Shown here piece after piece: positions 1 to 10,102 of a DNA stretch of 64,000 bases. The position numbers were made by a program, and so were the translations under genes. Source of the DNA: Azospirillum lipoferum 4B. Its GTDB lineage: Bacteria > Pseudomonadota > Alphaproteobacteria > Azospirillales > Azospirillaceae. How positions within the stretch are numbered: the stretch's first letter is position 1; the number at the start of each line of letters is the position of its first letter. The notes under the pieces are model-generated. The model ran no database searches, was not told the DNA's origin, and saw nothing but the letters and a program-made list of their open reading frames with translations. The stretch covers positions 62,001 to 126,000 of the forward strand of contig NC_016587.1 in NCBI RefSeq assembly GCF_000283655.1. The letters are read 5' to 3'.

Positions 1-166
1 TTGGTTCCGCTTCGCCGTTCTGCGGCAATCCCCACCTCCCGCACCGGATGGCCCGGCCCGGAAGCGAGGGCGCACTATAAGCGCCGCGACGCCGCAAGTC
101 TTCCCGCACGTTCGGGTGTTCCCCAAGCGGTCCTGCGCGGCGCCGGGCCCGTCACGAAACCGTCAC

Positions 167-201
167 TTGTCCGGCTTCCATATTTCGACTATATTCGAAG
201 C
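167..201 (+). promoter_or_regulatory. arsR promoter and probable ArsR operator
   Basis: A sigma70-like promoter is visible: TTGTCC at 167-172, a 17-bp spacer and TATATT at 190-195. The sequence TTCGA occurs at 184-188 and again at 195-199, overlapping and following the -10, where an ArsR repressor would block polymerase. The predicted transcription start falls almost on the arsR ATG at 202, and no good Shine-Dalgarno sequence precedes it, so the message may be leaderless (inference). Confidence 0.5.
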
Positions 202-558
202 ATGGAAATGAAAGCAGCCACCAACGCCTTCGCCGCCCTCGCCCAGGAAACCCGCCTTGCCGTGTTCCGCCTGCTGATCGCGGTCGGGCCGAACGGGCTG
301 ACGGCCGGCGATCTCGCCCAGCAGGTGGGGGTCCCCGCCTCCACCCTGTCTCATCATCTGGCGACGCTGGAACGCGCCGGCCTGCTCCGCTCCTGGCGGG
401 TGCAGCGGCAGATCTTCTACGCGTCCGATTACGAGGGCACCCGCCGGCTAATCGCCTTCCTGATGGAGGATTGCTGCCAGGGCCGCCCGGAACTCTGCTC
501 CACCGACCTGACCCTGGCCGTCCCTTGCGGTCCCGACGGATGCGACCACGAGGCCTGA
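202..558 (+). CDS. arsR: ArsR-family arsenite-responsive repressor
   Basis: This 118-residue winged-helix repressor is the expected sensor of the ars operon. It binds operator DNA and releases it when As(III) is bound. The helix-turn-helix lies around residues 34-62 (AGDLAQQVGVPASTLSHHL). The likely metalloid site is the C-terminal Cys91-Cys92-Cys99 set in EDCCQGRPELC, the arrangement known for the Acidithiobacillus-type ArsR rather than the CVC site in the DNA-recognition helix of the E. coli type. Two more cysteines (109, 114) lie near the C-terminus. The frame is open upstream to position 1, but homology to the family begins at the ATG at 202, just after the promoter. It heads the arsR-arsC-arsC-acr3-arsH operon and is probably autoregulated. 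Confidence 0.93.
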   Translation: MEMKAATNAFAALAQETRLAVFRLLIAVGPNGLTAGDLAQQVGVPASTLSHHLATLERAGLLRSWRVQRQIFYASDYEGTRRLIAFLMEDCCQGRPELCSTDLTLAVPCGPDGCDHEA

Positions 559-611
559 ACCCCCGACCCCAACCGCCGCGCGCGCCGCGGCATGGATAAG
601 GCGACCCAGCG

Positions 612-1130
612 ATGACCGACCGCGTCTACAATGTCCTGTTCCTGTGCACCCACAACAGTGCCCGCAGCGTCATGGCGGAATGCCTGCTGAACCGCGAGGG
701 CAAGGGTCGCTTCCGCGGCTTCAGCGCCGGCAGCCAGCCCTCCGGCCGCATCAACCCCTATGTCCATGACCTGCTGGTGCGGCTGGGCTTCCCGACCGCG
801 GACCTCCGCTCCAAGACCTGGGACGAATTCGCGACGGCGGACGCCCCGCACATGGATTTCGTCTTCACCGTCTGCGACAACGCCGCGGGCGAGGTCTGCC
901 CGATCTGGCCCGGCCAGCCGATGACCGCCCATTGGGGCTTCCCCGACCCGTCGAGCGCCCAGGGCACCGACGCGGAGAAGGCCGCCTTCACCGCCACGGT
1001 GTTCGGGCAGATCCAGCGCCGCATCCAGGCCTTCGTCAGCCTGCCCATCGCCTCGCTCGACCGTCTGGCGCTGAAGCGCAAGCTGGACGACATGGGCAAG
1101 ACGTCCGCCACCACGGAGGCGGCGCGATGA
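612..1130 (+). CDS. arsC: Arsenate reductase, low-molecular-weight phosphatase (thioredoxin-type) family
   Basis: This cytoplasmic enzyme would reduce arsenate to arsenite for export by Acr3. It has 172 residues, somewhat longer than the usual 130-140. The N-terminal phosphate-binding loop is Cys12-THNSA-Arg18 followed by Ser19. The two redox cysteines expected in this family are Cys88 and Cys96 in TVCDNAAGEVCP, and the general-acid Asp-Pro pair is at 112-113. These features match the thioredoxin-coupled (pI258-like) family; the physiological reductant is inferred. The stop codon overlaps the next start as ATGA, so the two reductase genes are translationally coupled. Confidence 0.92.
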   Translation: MTDRVYNVLFLCTHNSARSVMAECLLNREGKGRFRGFSAGSQPSGRINPYVHDLLVRLGFPTADLRSKTWDEFATADAPHMDFVFTVCDNAAGEVCPIWPGQPMTAHWGFPDPSSAQGTDAEKAAFTATVFGQIQRRIQAFVSLPIASLDRLALKRKLDDMGKTSATTEAAR

Positions 1131-1561
1131 CGCCCGTCACCATCTATCACAACCCGGCCTGCGGCACCTCGCGCAACACGCTGGCGCTGATCCGCAACAG
1201 CGGCGTCGAGCCGACGGTGGTCGAGTATCTGAAGACGCCGCCGACCCGCGGCGAGCTGGCCGACCTGATCCGCCGCATGGGCGTGCCGGTGCGTGCCGTT
1301 TTGCGCGAGAAGGGCACGCCCTTTGCCGAACTCGGGCTCGGCGACCCGGCGCTCGGCGACGACCAACTGCTCGACGCCATGATGGCGCACCCGATCCTGA
1401 TCAACCGGCCGATCGTGGTGACGCCGCTCGGCGTGCGGCTGTGCCGCCCGTCCGAAGCGGTGCTCGACATCCTCCCCGATGCCCAGCGCGGCGCCTTCGC
1501 CAAGGAAGACGGCGAGCAGGTCGTCGACGCCGCCGGACAGCGCATCGACAAAGCCTCCTGA
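1127..1561 (+). CDS. arsC: Arsenate reductase, glutaredoxin-type ArsC
   Basis: This 144-residue protein belongs to the ArsC/Spx-like thioredoxin-fold family, which is unrelated to the preceding reductase. Its N-terminus carries the family motif HNPACGTSRNTL, with the catalytic cysteine at position 12 as in plasmid R773 ArsC. The family uses glutathione and glutaredoxin to reduce arsenate. Conserved arginines follow in the LIRRMGVPVR and INRPIVV stretches. The ATG at 1127 overlaps the stop of the upstream gene by 4 bp. Having both reductase families side by side suggests redundancy for different reductant conditions (inference). Confidence 0.94.
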   Translation: MTPVTIYHNPACGTSRNTLALIRNSGVEPTVVEYLKTPPTRGELADLIRRMGVPVRAVLREKGTPFAELGLGDPALGDDQLLDAMMAHPILINRPIVVTPLGVRLCRPSEAVLDILPDAQRGAFAKEDGEQVVDAAGQRIDKAS

Positions 1562-1573
1562 CGGACACCGATC

Positions 1574-2647
1574 ATGACAACCGACATCCACGCCGCCCCG
1601 GCGGCCCGCCCCGCCATGGGGCTTTTCGAGCGCTATCTCAGCGTCTGGGTCGCCCTGTGCATCGTCGCCGGCATCGCGCTCGGCCATCTGGTGCCCGGCG
1701 TCTTCCAGGCCATCGCCACGGCGGAGGTCGCCAAGGTCAACTTGCCGGTGGCGGTGCTGATCTGGCTGATGATCGTGCCGATGCTGCTGAAGATCGACCT
1801 CGGCGCGCTGGGGCGGGTCGGCGAGCATTGGCGCGGCGTCGGCGTGACGCTGTTCATCAACTGGGCGGTCAAGCCCTTCTCGATGGCCCTGCTCGGCACG
1901 CTGTTCATCGGCAACCTGTTCGCCCCGCTGCTGCCGCAGGACCAGATTTCCTCCTACATCGCCGGGCTGATCCTGCTGGCCGCCGCCCCCTGCACCGCCA
2001 TGGTCTTCGTCTGGTCGAACCTGTGCGAGGGCGAGCCGCACTACACGCTGAGCCAGGTGGCGTTGAACGACATCATCATGGTCTTCGCCTTCGCGCCGCT
2101 GGTCGGGCTGCTGCTGGGCGTCGCCTCGATCACCGTGCCGTGGGACACGCTTCTGCTGTCGGTGCTGCTCTACATCGTCATCCCCGTGGTCGCCGCCCAG
2201 CTCTGGCGCCGCAGCCTGCTGGCCACCGGCGGAGAGGCCGCGCTGAAGCGCGTGCTTGACCTGATCCAGCCGGTGTCGCTGCTGGCGCTGCTGACCACGC
2301 TGGTGCTGCTGTTCGGCTTCCAGGGCGAGCAGATCCTGGCCCAGCCGCTGGTCATCCTGCTGCTGGCGCTGCCGATCCTGATCCAGGTCTATTTCAACGC
2401 CGGGCTGGCCTATTGGCTGTCGCGCCGCTTCGGGGTGGCGTGGTGCGTGGCGGCGCCGGCGGCGCTGATCGGCGCCTCCAACTTCTTCGAGCTGGCGGTC
2501 GCCGCCGCCATCAGCCTGTTCGGCCTCGGCTCCGGCGCCGCGCTCGCCACCGTGGTCGGCGTGCTGGTCGAAGTGCCGGTGATGCTGTCGGTGGTGAAGA
2601 TCGTCAAGGCGACCAAGCCCTGGTACGAGGGACGCACCCATGCATGA
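1574..2647 (+). CDS. acr3: Acr3-type arsenite efflux permease
   Basis: This 357-residue integral membrane protein exports arsenite. The length and about ten hydrophobic segments fit the Acr3 (bile acid/arsenite) family rather than ArsB. The essential family cysteine is seen at residue 140 in [14 protein letters not shown]. Other family stretches include [11 protein letters not shown] and [12 protein letters not shown]. The gene starts 13 bp after the second reductase, and arsH starts 8 bp before its end, so it is inside the operon. No arsA-like ATPase is present, so transport is expected to be driven by the membrane potential, as in other Acr3 proteins. Confidence 0.95.
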   Translation: MTTDIHAAPAARPAMGLFERYLSVWVALCIVAGIALGHLVPGVFQAIATAEVAKVNLPVAVLIWLMIVPMLLKIDLGALGRVGEHWRGVGVTLFINWAVKPFSMALLGTLFIGNLFAPLLPQDQISSYIAGLILLAAAPCTAMVFVWSNLCEGEPHYTLSQVALNDIIMVFAFAPLVGLLLGVASITVPWDTLLLSVLLYIVIPVVAAQLWRRSLLATGGEAALKRVLDLIQPVSLLALLTTLVLLFGFQGEQILAQPLVILLLALPILIQVYFNAGLAYWLSRRFGVAWCVAAPAALIGASNFFELAVAAAISLFGLGSGAALATVVGVLVEVPVMLSVVKIVKATKPWYEGRTHA

Positions 2648-3416
2648 TGTCCAGCACGTCGAACACGACTCCTTCCCCAGCCTGGACGAGCCCTATCTCG
2701 ATGCGCCCGACCTTGCGAAGCTGACGCCCACCCAGCTTTCGACCCACCCGCCGCGCATCCTGCTGCTCTACGGTTCGCTGCGGGAACGCTCCTACAGCCG
2801 CTTCCTGGCCGAAGAAGCCGCCCGGCTGCTCCGCCGCATGGGGGCCGAGACGCGCATCTTCGATCCCGCCGGCCTGCCGCTGCCCGACAGCGTGCCGGCC
2901 GACCATCCCAAGGTGGCGGAGCTGCGCGCCCTGTCGCAATGGTCGGAAGGCCAGGTGTGGGTCAGCCCGGAACGGCACGGCACGCTCACCGGCATCCTGA
3001 AATGCCAGATCGACTGGCTGCCGCTGGAAAGCGGCGCCATCCGGCCGACGCAGGGGCGGACGCTGGCGGTGATGCAGGTGTCCGGCGGCTCGCAATCCTT
3101 CAACGCCGTCAACGCCATGCGGGTGCTGGGGCGCTGGATGCGGATGGTGACCATCCCCAACCAGTCCTCCGTCGCCAAGGCCTATCAGGAGTTCGACGAG
3201 GCCGGGCGGATGAAGCCGTCGCCCTATTACGACCGCGTGGTGGACGTGATGGAGGAGCTGGTCAAGTTCACCCTGCTGGTGCGCGACCGCAGCGACTATC
3301 TGACCGACCGCTACAGCGAACGCCGCGAGGCCGGGCTGAAGGCCGAAACCGAGGCGCAGGCCCTCGCCGCCGCCGCCATGAGCGGGGAGAAGGCCGGCGG
3401 AGGCAAGCCCGACTGA
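2640..3416 (+). CDS. arsH: ArsH NADPH-dependent FMN reductase (organoarsenical oxidase)
   Basis: This 258-residue flavodoxin-fold protein is the ArsH component of ars operons. It is known in other bacteria as an NADPH-FMN oxidoreductase able to oxidise trivalent organoarsenicals. The flavin-binding stretch is [20 protein letters not shown] near residue 40, and [20 protein letters not shown] is the second family signature. The start overlaps acr3 by 8 bp, which indicates translational coupling. The C-terminus is Ala-rich, ending shortly before a stem-loop at 3432 that probably closes the operon. Confidence 0.95.
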   Translation: MHDVQHVEHDSFPSLDEPYLDAPDLAKLTPTQLSTHPPRILLLYGSLRERSYSRFLAEEAARLLRRMGAETRIFDPAGLPLPDSVPADHPKVAELRALSQWSEGQVWVSPERHGTLTGILKCQIDWLPLESGAIRPTQGRTLAVMQVSGGSQSFNAVNAMRVLGRWMRMVTIPNQSSVAKAYQEFDEAGRMKPSPYYDRVVDVMEELVKFTLLVRDRSDYLTDRYSERREAGLKAETEAQALAAAAMSGEKAGGGKPD

Positions 3417-3431
3417 TCCAATGCAGCAGGC

Positions 3432-3452
3432 GTCCCGGCCCGCCGCCGGGAC
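3432..3452 (+). terminator. Possible terminator of the ars operon
   Basis: A perfect 8-bp GC stem (GTCCCGGC / GCCGGGAC) with a CCGCC loop lies 16 bp after the arsH stop. No clear T-run follows, so it may be a transcript-end stabiliser or a weak terminator rather than a strong intrinsic one. Confidence 0.45.
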
Positions 3453-3554
3453 CCTTGCCGCATTCCTGCACAACGGTTGCGCAAAGTTTCGGGTCGATCC
3501 GCAAGGCCGCTCAGGTCCACATGGTGACAAACAATCCCATGGGAGGACAATAGG

Positions 3555-5054
<1,500 letters not shown>

Positions 5055-5066
5055 TGGGTCCTTAGC

Positions 5067-5299
5067 CTCCCTCTCCCGCCCCGGGAGAGGGCGTGGAGCC
5101 GACGGCCGCAGGCCGGACGAGCGCCGAAAGGCGATCGTAGGCGGAATGCAGTCGCGAGGCTTGCGAGCGACTTCGGGGCCCATGCGCAGCATGGGAAGGG
5201 TGAGGGGGACGACAAGGATCGTTGCGCTTATCCTTGGATCACCCCTCACCCTCCCCACCTTACGGTGGGTCCCCTCCCTCTCCCGGGGCGGGAGAGGGC
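5067..5299 (+). repeat. Intergenic inverted-repeat element, family A, long copy
   Basis: It opens with CCCTCTCCCGCCCCGGGAGAGGG and closes with an inverted match, CCCTCTCCCGGGGCGGGAGAGGG. Between them are GCCCATGCGCAGCATGGG, GGGTGAGGGG and the complementary CCCCTCACCCTCCCC. Compared with the copies at 6473 and 21893 it carries about 85 extra bases near 5093-5178. It fills the mmsA-acyl-CoA dehydrogenase gap and can fold into a very long hairpin. Confidence 0.85.
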
Positions 5300-5316
5300 C
5301 TTGATTGAGGTGACGC

Positions 5317-6462
5317 ATGTCCTTTGAACTGACCGAAGACCAGGTCGCCATCCGCGACATGGCGTTGTCCTTCGCCCGCGACGAGCTGGCGCCCAACGCC
5401 GTCGAGTGGGACCAGAAGAAGCATTTCCCCGTCGACACGCTCCGCGCCGCCGGCGAGCTCGGCATGGGCGGCATCTATGTGTCGGAGGACCATGGCGGCT
5501 CGGCGCTGAGCCGCTTCGACGCCGTGGTGATCTTCGAGGCGCTGAGCCAGGGCTGCCCGACCATCGCCTCCTACATCTCCATCCACAACATGGTGGCGGG
5601 GATGGTGGACAATTTCGGCAATGACGAGCAGAAGGCCCATTGGCTGCCGAAGCTGTGCAGCATGGAATGGCTGGCCAGCTATTGCCTGACCGAGGCCAAC
5701 GCCGGCTCCGACGCCGCGGCGCTGCGGACCAGGGCGGTGCGCGACGGCGACAGCTACATCCTCAACGGCGCCAAGCAGTTCATTTCCGGTGCCGGCAGCT
5801 CCGACCTCTACCTCGTCATGGCCCGCACCGGCGAGGACGGTCCCGGCGGCATCAGCGCCTTCCTGGTGCCCAAGGACACCCCCGGCCTCTCCTTCGGCGC
5901 CAACGAGCACAAGATGGGCTGGAACGCCCAGCCGACGCGCGCCGTCATCATGGAGGACGCCCGCATCCCCGCCTCCGCCCTGCTGGGGCAGGAGGGGATG
6001 GGCTTCAAGTTCGCCATGAAGGGTCTGGACGGCGGCCGCATCAACATCGCCGCCTGCTCCATCGGCGGCGCCCAGGCCGCGCTCGACAAGGCGCTGACCT
6101 ACATGAGCGAGCGCAAGGCCTTCGGCCAGACGCTCGACCGCTTCCAGGCGCTGCAGTTCCGCATCGCCGACATGGCGACGGAGCTGGAGGCCGCCCGCAC
6201 CTTCGTCCACCGCGCCGCCTCGGCGCTGGACGCGAAGAGCAAGGACGCGACCCGCCTCTGCGCCATGGCGAAGCGCTTCGCCACCGATACCGGCTTCGAG
6301 GTGGCGAACAATGCCCTGCAGCTGTTCGGCGGCTACGGCTATCTGGCCGATTACGGCGTGGAGAAGATCGTCCGCGACCTGCGCGTCCACCAGATCCTGG
6401 AAGGCACCAACGAGATCATGCGCCTGATCGTCTCGCGCAGCGAGATCGGGCGGATGGCGTAG
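5317..6462 (+). CDS. Acyl-CoA dehydrogenase, probably isobutyryl-CoA dehydrogenase
   Basis: This 381-residue FAD enzyme has the full acyl-CoA dehydrogenase layout: helical N-terminal domain, beta domain with YCLTEANAGSDAA and the FISGAG flavin stretch, and helical C-terminal domain. The catalytic base is expected at Glu362 in QILEGTNEIM, the position used by short and medium branched-chain enzymes. Its place between mmsA and mmsB points to isobutyryl-CoA as substrate in valine breakdown; the sequence alone does not exclude 2-methylbutyryl-CoA. Enoyl-CoA hydratase and 3-hydroxyisobutyryl-CoA hydrolase, also needed for the pathway, are not in the window. Confidence 0.9.
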   Translation: MSFELTEDQVAIRDMALSFARDELAPNAVEWDQKKHFPVDTLRAAGELGMGGIYVSEDHGGSALSRFDAVVIFEALSQGCPTIASYISIHNMVAGMVDNFGNDEQKAHWLPKLCSMEWLASYCLTEANAGSDAAALRTRAVRDGDSYILNGAKQFISGAGSSDLYLVMARTGEDGPGGISAFLVPKDTPGLSFGANEHKMGWNAQPTRAVIMEDARIPASALLGQEGMGFKFAMKGLDGGRINIAACSIGGAQAALDKALTYMSERKAFGQTLDRFQALQFRIADMATELEAARTFVHRAASALDAKSKDATRLCAMAKRFATDTGFEVANNALQLFGGYGYLADYGVEKIVRDLRVHQILEGTNEIMRLIVSRSEIGRMA

Positions 6463-6472
6463 CGGCAATTGA

Positions 6473-6621
6473 CTCCCTCTCCCGCCCCGGGAGAGGGAAG
6501 GGGCCCATGCGGAGCATGGGAAGGGTGAGGGGTGATCCGAACATGGTTCTTGATCCTTGGATCACCCCTCACCCTCCCCGCCTCCGGCGGGTCCCCTCCC
6601 TCTCCCGGGGCGGGAGAGGGC
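6473..6621 (+). repeat. Intergenic inverted-repeat element, family A
   Basis: This is the short form of the element at 5067. Outer arms CCCTCTCCCGCCCC.. and ..GGGGCGGGAGAGGG are inverted, with GCCCATGCGGAGCATGGGAAGG and GGATCACCCCTCACCC between them. It lies between the acyl-CoA dehydrogenase and mmsB genes. Confidence 0.85.
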
Positions 6622-6651
6622 TAATAAACCAAAGCAACGGGAGACGCGACG

Positions 6652-7542
6652 ATGGCGGTGATCGGTTTCATCGGATTGGGCAACATGGGCGGCCCGATGG
6701 CCGCGAACCTCGTGAAGGCGGGGCATCAGGTGGTGGGTTACGACCTCTCCCCCGCCGCCATCGACGCCGCCAAGGCGGCCGGCGTCACCATCGGCGAGTC
6801 CCCTGCGGCAATTGCCGCGGCGGCGGAGGTGGTCGTCACCATGCTGCCGGGCGGCCGCCACGTTCTGGGCGTCTATGACGGCGACACCGGCATCGTCGCG
6901 GTCGCCCGCCCCGGCACGCTGCTGATCGACTGCTCCACCATCGACGTGGACTCCGCCCGCAAGGCGCATGCGCTTGCCGCCGCCAACGGCGCCGCTTCGC
7001 TCGACGCGCCGGTGTCGGGCGGCGTCGGCGGGGCTGCGGCCGGCACGCTGACCTTCATGGCCGGCGGCGAGGCGGACGCCTTCGAGCGCGCCCGCCCGAT
7101 CCTGGAGGCGATGGGCAAGAAGATCGTCCATTGCGGCGGCGCCGGTGCCGGTCAGGCGGCGAAGATCTGCAACAACATGATCCTCGGCATCTCGATGATC
7201 GGCGTCTGCGAGGCCTTCGTTCTGGCGGAAAAGCTGGGCCTGTCGCATCAGGCGCTGTTCGACGTGTCGTCCACCTCGTCGGGCCAGTGCTGGTCGCTGA
7301 CCAGCTATTGCCCGGTCCCCGGCCCGGTGCCGGCCAGCCCGGCCAACCGCGATTACCAGCCCGGTTTCGCGGCGGCGCTGATGCTGAAGGACCTGAAGCT
7401 GGCCCAGGAAGCGGCGCAGAGCGCCGGCGCCCCCACCCCGCTGGGGGCCGCGGCGGCGCAGCTCTACGCGCTGATGAACGCGCAAGGCGAGGGCGGCACC
7501 GACTTCTCCGGCATCATCCGCATGCTGCGCGGCGAAGGCTGA
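6652..7542 (+). CDS. mmsB: 3-hydroxyisobutyrate dehydrogenase
   Basis: This 296-residue beta-hydroxyacid dehydrogenase oxidises 3-hydroxyisobutyrate to methylmalonate semialdehyde, the substrate of MmsA encoded upstream. The N-terminal Rossmann motif is GFIGLGNMGGPMAANL. The substrate motif DAPVSGGVGGAAAGTL sits mid-protein, and the catalytic lysine lies in GAGQAAKICNNMILG. The ribosome site GGGAGA lies just downstream of the repeat element. The stop codon overlaps the first bases of a strong hairpin. Confidence 0.94.
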   Translation: MAVIGFIGLGNMGGPMAANLVKAGHQVVGYDLSPAAIDAAKAAGVTIGESPAAIAAAAEVVVTMLPGGRHVLGVYDGDTGIVAVARPGTLLIDCSTIDVDSARKAHALAAANGAASLDAPVSGGVGGAAAGTLTFMAGGEADAFERARPILEAMGKKIVHCGGAGAGQAAKICNNMILGISMIGVCEAFVLAEKLGLSHQALFDVSSTSSGQCWSLTSYCPVPGPVPASPANRDYQPGFAAALMLKDLKLAQEAAQSAGAPTPLGAAAAQLYALMNAQGEGGTDFSGIIRMLRGEG

Positions 7543-7587
7543 GCTACAGCGTCGTGCGTTTAATATGAAACGCACGACGCTGTAGCT
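7542..7587 (+). terminator. Perfect 20-bp hairpin after mmsB
   Basis: Arms at 7542-7561 and 7568-7587 are perfectly complementary over 20 bp around the loop AATATG, and TTTA follows. It begins on the last base of the mmsB stop and lies between convergent mmsB and the lysR gene, so it could act as a bidirectional terminator. A perfect stem this long is unusual for a simple terminator and may be a small palindromic repeat element. Confidence 0.65.
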
Positions 7588-7644
7588 TTATGTTTGGCGA
7601 TCGGATTCACGCTCCAAATCGATTCCGATTTTACGCGATCCGAT

Positions 7645-8550
7645 CTATGCGGCCGGCGGGGGCAGGAACAGCGCCTGCTCCCGCCGGACCAGATCGGCGA
7701 TGTAGTCGGCGGTCATGGATATCCGCGCCAGCGACCGCAGATCCTCGTGCACGATCAGCCAGAAGGACCGGGTGATCGTCAGTTCCTCCGGCAGGACCGG
7801 CACCAGATCGGGCTCACCGCCGGCGATGAAGGCCGGCAGCATGCACAGGCCGGCGCCCGCCTGCGTCGCCTTCAACTGGGCGACGAGGCTGCTGCTCTTG
7901 ATCCGCGGCACCACCTCCCCGATGGTCTCGACATAGTCCAGTTCGGGGGCGAAGATCAGGTCGTCGATATAGCCGATGAAGGACTGGCCGCGCAGGTCGG
8001 CGCGGCTGCGGATCGCTGGCCGGCTGTCCAGATAGGCCGCGGTGCCGTACAGCCCCAGCCGGTAATCGGTCAGTTTCCGCGCATAGAGCCGCCCTTCCTG
8101 CGGGCGCGACAGGCTGATGGCGATGTCGGCCTCGCGCTTCGACAGGCTGAAGACGCGCGGCATGGCGACCAGCTGCACCTCCAGCTCCGGATGCCGTTCG
8201 CACAAGGCACCGATGCGCGGCGCCAGGAAACAGCTGCCGAAGCCGTCGGGCGCCCCGATGCGCACCGCGCCGGCAAGCGCCAGATCGCCATCCGCCACCA
8301 TGCCCTGGGCGAGGAAGGCGGCACTCTCCATCACCTCGGCGGTCTGCTTCAGCCGCTCGCCCTGCGGCGTCAGCGTGAATCCGCTGGGCCGCCGTTCGAA
8401 CAGGGTGACGCGCAGCGCATCCTCCAGCGCCGAGATGCGGCGGCTGACCGTGGTGTGGTCGGCCCGCAGGCGCTGGGCCGCCGTGGTCAGTGTGCCGGCG
8501 CGGGCCACCGCCAGGAAGAATCGCAGGTCGTTCCAGTTGAAATCGGCCAT
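7645..8550 (-). CDS. LysR-family transcriptional regulator
   Basis: This 301-residue protein has the LysR winged helix at residues 1-60 (DLRFFLAVARAGTLTTAAQ, then HTTVSRRISALEDAL) and a periplasmic-binding-fold effector domain after it. The ATG at 8550 is chosen because homology begins at WNDLRFFL; the frame continues upstream without conserved sequence. The DHTTVSRRI helix is seen in a subfamily that often regulates dehydrogenase or glutathione-related genes. It is convergent with mmsB, so control of the valine genes is possible but not shown. The target cannot be named from sequence. Confidence 0.9.
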   Translation of the reverse strand: MADFNWNDLRFFLAVARAGTLTTAAQRLRADHTTVSRRISALEDALRVTLFERRPSGFTLTPQGERLKQTAEVMESAAFLAQGMVADGDLALAGAVRIGAPDGFGSCFLAPRIGALCERHPELEVQLVAMPRVFSLSKREADIAISLSRPQEGRLYARKLTDYRLGLYGTAAYLDSRPAIRSRADLRGQSFIGYIDDLIFAPELDYVETIGEVVPRIKSSSLVAQLKATQAGAGLCMLPAFIAGGEPDLVPVLPEELTITRSFWLIVHEDLRSLARISMTADYIADLVRREQALFLPPPAA

Positions 8551-8815
8551 GTCCGCCGGCGCCGCCGTCCGTTCTCTCTGGTGACTCAGGGGCCGAACTG
8601 TCCCATCAACCCGCCCCCCTGACAAGAGCGCCAACCCGCCCCTGCGACAACGCCGCACCCGGCGCGATTGGGCACACCGAAAGAGCCTGCCCCGAAGGAT
8701 TACCGCATCTTCCGGCTAACGCTCCGATTTCGCGTGGACGAAGCGCCCGCCTGCCGCGTTTATCTGTTGGGGAACGCGGCGTTCCTGACCACTGCAAAGA
8801 CCGAAAGGACGGGCG

Positions 8816-9343
8816 ATGCCGGGCGAGGGCCGGACGAAAAACTGGAGCGGATCGGCCATTGCAAGGACCGTGGCGGCGGCGCTCGCCGTCCTTGTCGCGG
8901 CTGCGGCGCTGCCGGCCGCCGCCGAACCGGTGGCGGTTCAAGCGCCGGCAAAACCCCGGACCGACGCCTTCGATTGCTGGCTTCTCGACCCGGACCGGCT
9001 GGAGCAGGCGGCCGACCAGGGCCTGTGCGGCGATGCCTTCGCCCGCGCGCCGGACATCGCCTCCCTGCCCGACGCCCCTCCCCTGCCCGCCCTGACGCCG
9101 CCGCGCAAGCCGAAGATTCCGGAACGGCGCAGCCGCACATCCAGCCGCAATTCCAGCCACAGCGAAAGCCACGCGATGGGCACGTCGGCCGCGCGGGTTT
9201 CCCGCACCGGCGGCGGTGGCGGCGATTTCTTCAGCAACTTCCAGCGCGATTTCCGCGCGCTGACCGACCTGCTGGGCAGCGGAACGTCACCGCGCCGGGG
9301 CGACGGCAGCGGCCCCGGCTCCCATACCTCGCACCGGAACTGA
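8816..9343 (+). CDS. Hypothetical exported or membrane-anchored protein
   Basis: I do not recognise a family. The 175-residue product has a short basic N-terminus, a hydrophobic Ala/Val-rich segment at about residues 14-37 that looks like a signal peptide ending in AAAEP, two cysteines (in DAFDCWLLD and GLCGDAF), and a proline-rich then Ser/Arg-rich tail. A Gly5 run precedes DFFSNFQRDFRALTDLLGSG near the end. A GAAAGGACG ribosome site precedes the ATG. It converges with the gene for the ParA partner, with only 7 bp between them. Coding bias matches neighbouring genes. Confidence 0.6.
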   Translation: MPGEGRTKNWSGSAIARTVAAALAVLVAAAALPAAAEPVAVQAPAKPRTDAFDCWLLDPDRLEQAADQGLCGDAFARAPDIASLPDAPPLPALTPPRKPKIPERRSRTSSRNSSHSESHAMGTSAARVSRTGGGGGDFFSNFQRDFRALTDLLGSGTSPRRGDGSGPGSHTSHRN

Positions 9344-9350
9344 GGCCGCC

Positions 9351-10085
9351 TTACGACGCCTCGTCCGCTTCCGTGCCGACATCCTCCGCTTCCACGTCGA
9401 TGGTGACGCCGGTGCGCCCCGGCCGGCCATGGTCATGCTCCGGGTCGATGCCGTGGTCGCGCCGCAGCTCGTCGCGGACCTCCGCCATGCGGGTGCTCAG
9501 CCTGGCATATTCGGCCAGAAGCTGGCGGCGCCGGTCGTTCGGCGTCACGTCCTTCGGCGGCCGCAGCGAGCGTTTGAAGTCGATCAGCTGGCGGCGGGTC
9601 ACGTCGGGACGGATCAGCCCCTGCGCCTTCGCGCGCTCCAGCTCGTCCGGCGTCATGGTGACGATCTGGTAGGCGACGCTTTCCGCCCCCGGCAGCACGT
9701 CCAGCGACAGCCGGCCGGTGTCCACCGCCTCCGCCACCGCGCGGAAGCGGAAGGCGGTCTCGACCGAAAACGGCATGTCGCTCTCGATCATCGCCTCGAA
9801 CTCGCCATGCGGCAGAATCTCCTTGGCGCGGTTCAGATAACGGCCGATCGACAGGAATTCCTTGCGGCTGCGGTTCCAGTGGTAACGGATTTCCTGCGCG
9901 AATTCCTGCCGGGTGTGGCAGGGCACGATGGCGTCGCTGATGTCCGACGCCCGGCGGTCGGCCTTGGACGGCGCCACCGCCGTGGTCCGCGGCGGCGCGG
10001 TGGCCGCGGCGGGCTGGGCAGCCGGCTGGGGAGCGGCCTTGCCCTGCTCCGCCACCTTCTTCATGAAGGATTTCACATTGGCCAT
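9351..10085 (-). CDS. DUF3102-like protein, probable partner of ParA
   Basis: This 244-residue protein starts 17 bp after the parA stop. Residues 1-50 are an Ala/Pro-rich leader. The middle part, with FLSIGRYLNRAKEILPHGEF followed by an AFRFRAVAEAV helix, resembles DUF3102 proteins of phages and plasmids. It contains a possible DNA-binding segment (VTRRQLIDFKRSL) and a charged helical stretch (LLAEYARLSTRMAEVRDELRRDH), and ends acidic. It lacks an obvious ParB N-terminal ATPase-activating motif, but position and gene order make a ParB-like, DNA-binding partition role the best guess. No ParB CTPase motif was seen. Confidence 0.7.
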   Translation of the reverse strand: MANVKSFMKKVAEQGKAAPQPAAQPAAATAPPRTTAVAPSKADRRASDISDAIVPCHTRQEFAQEIRYHWNRSRKEFLSIGRYLNRAKEILPHGEFEAMIESDMPFSVETAFRFRAVAEAVDTGRLSLDVLPGAESVAYQIVTMTPDELERAKAQGLIRPDVTRRQLIDFKRSLRPPKDVTPNDRRRQLLAEYARLSTRMAEVRDELRRDHGIDPEHDHGRPGRTGVTIDVEAEDVGTEADEAS

Positions 10086-10102
10086 CTTCAAATCCCTCGG
10101 GT

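Noticed and set aside
1-201. N-terminal extension of the ArsR frame to position 1
   Set aside because: It has no conserved sequence, and a promoter lies within it.
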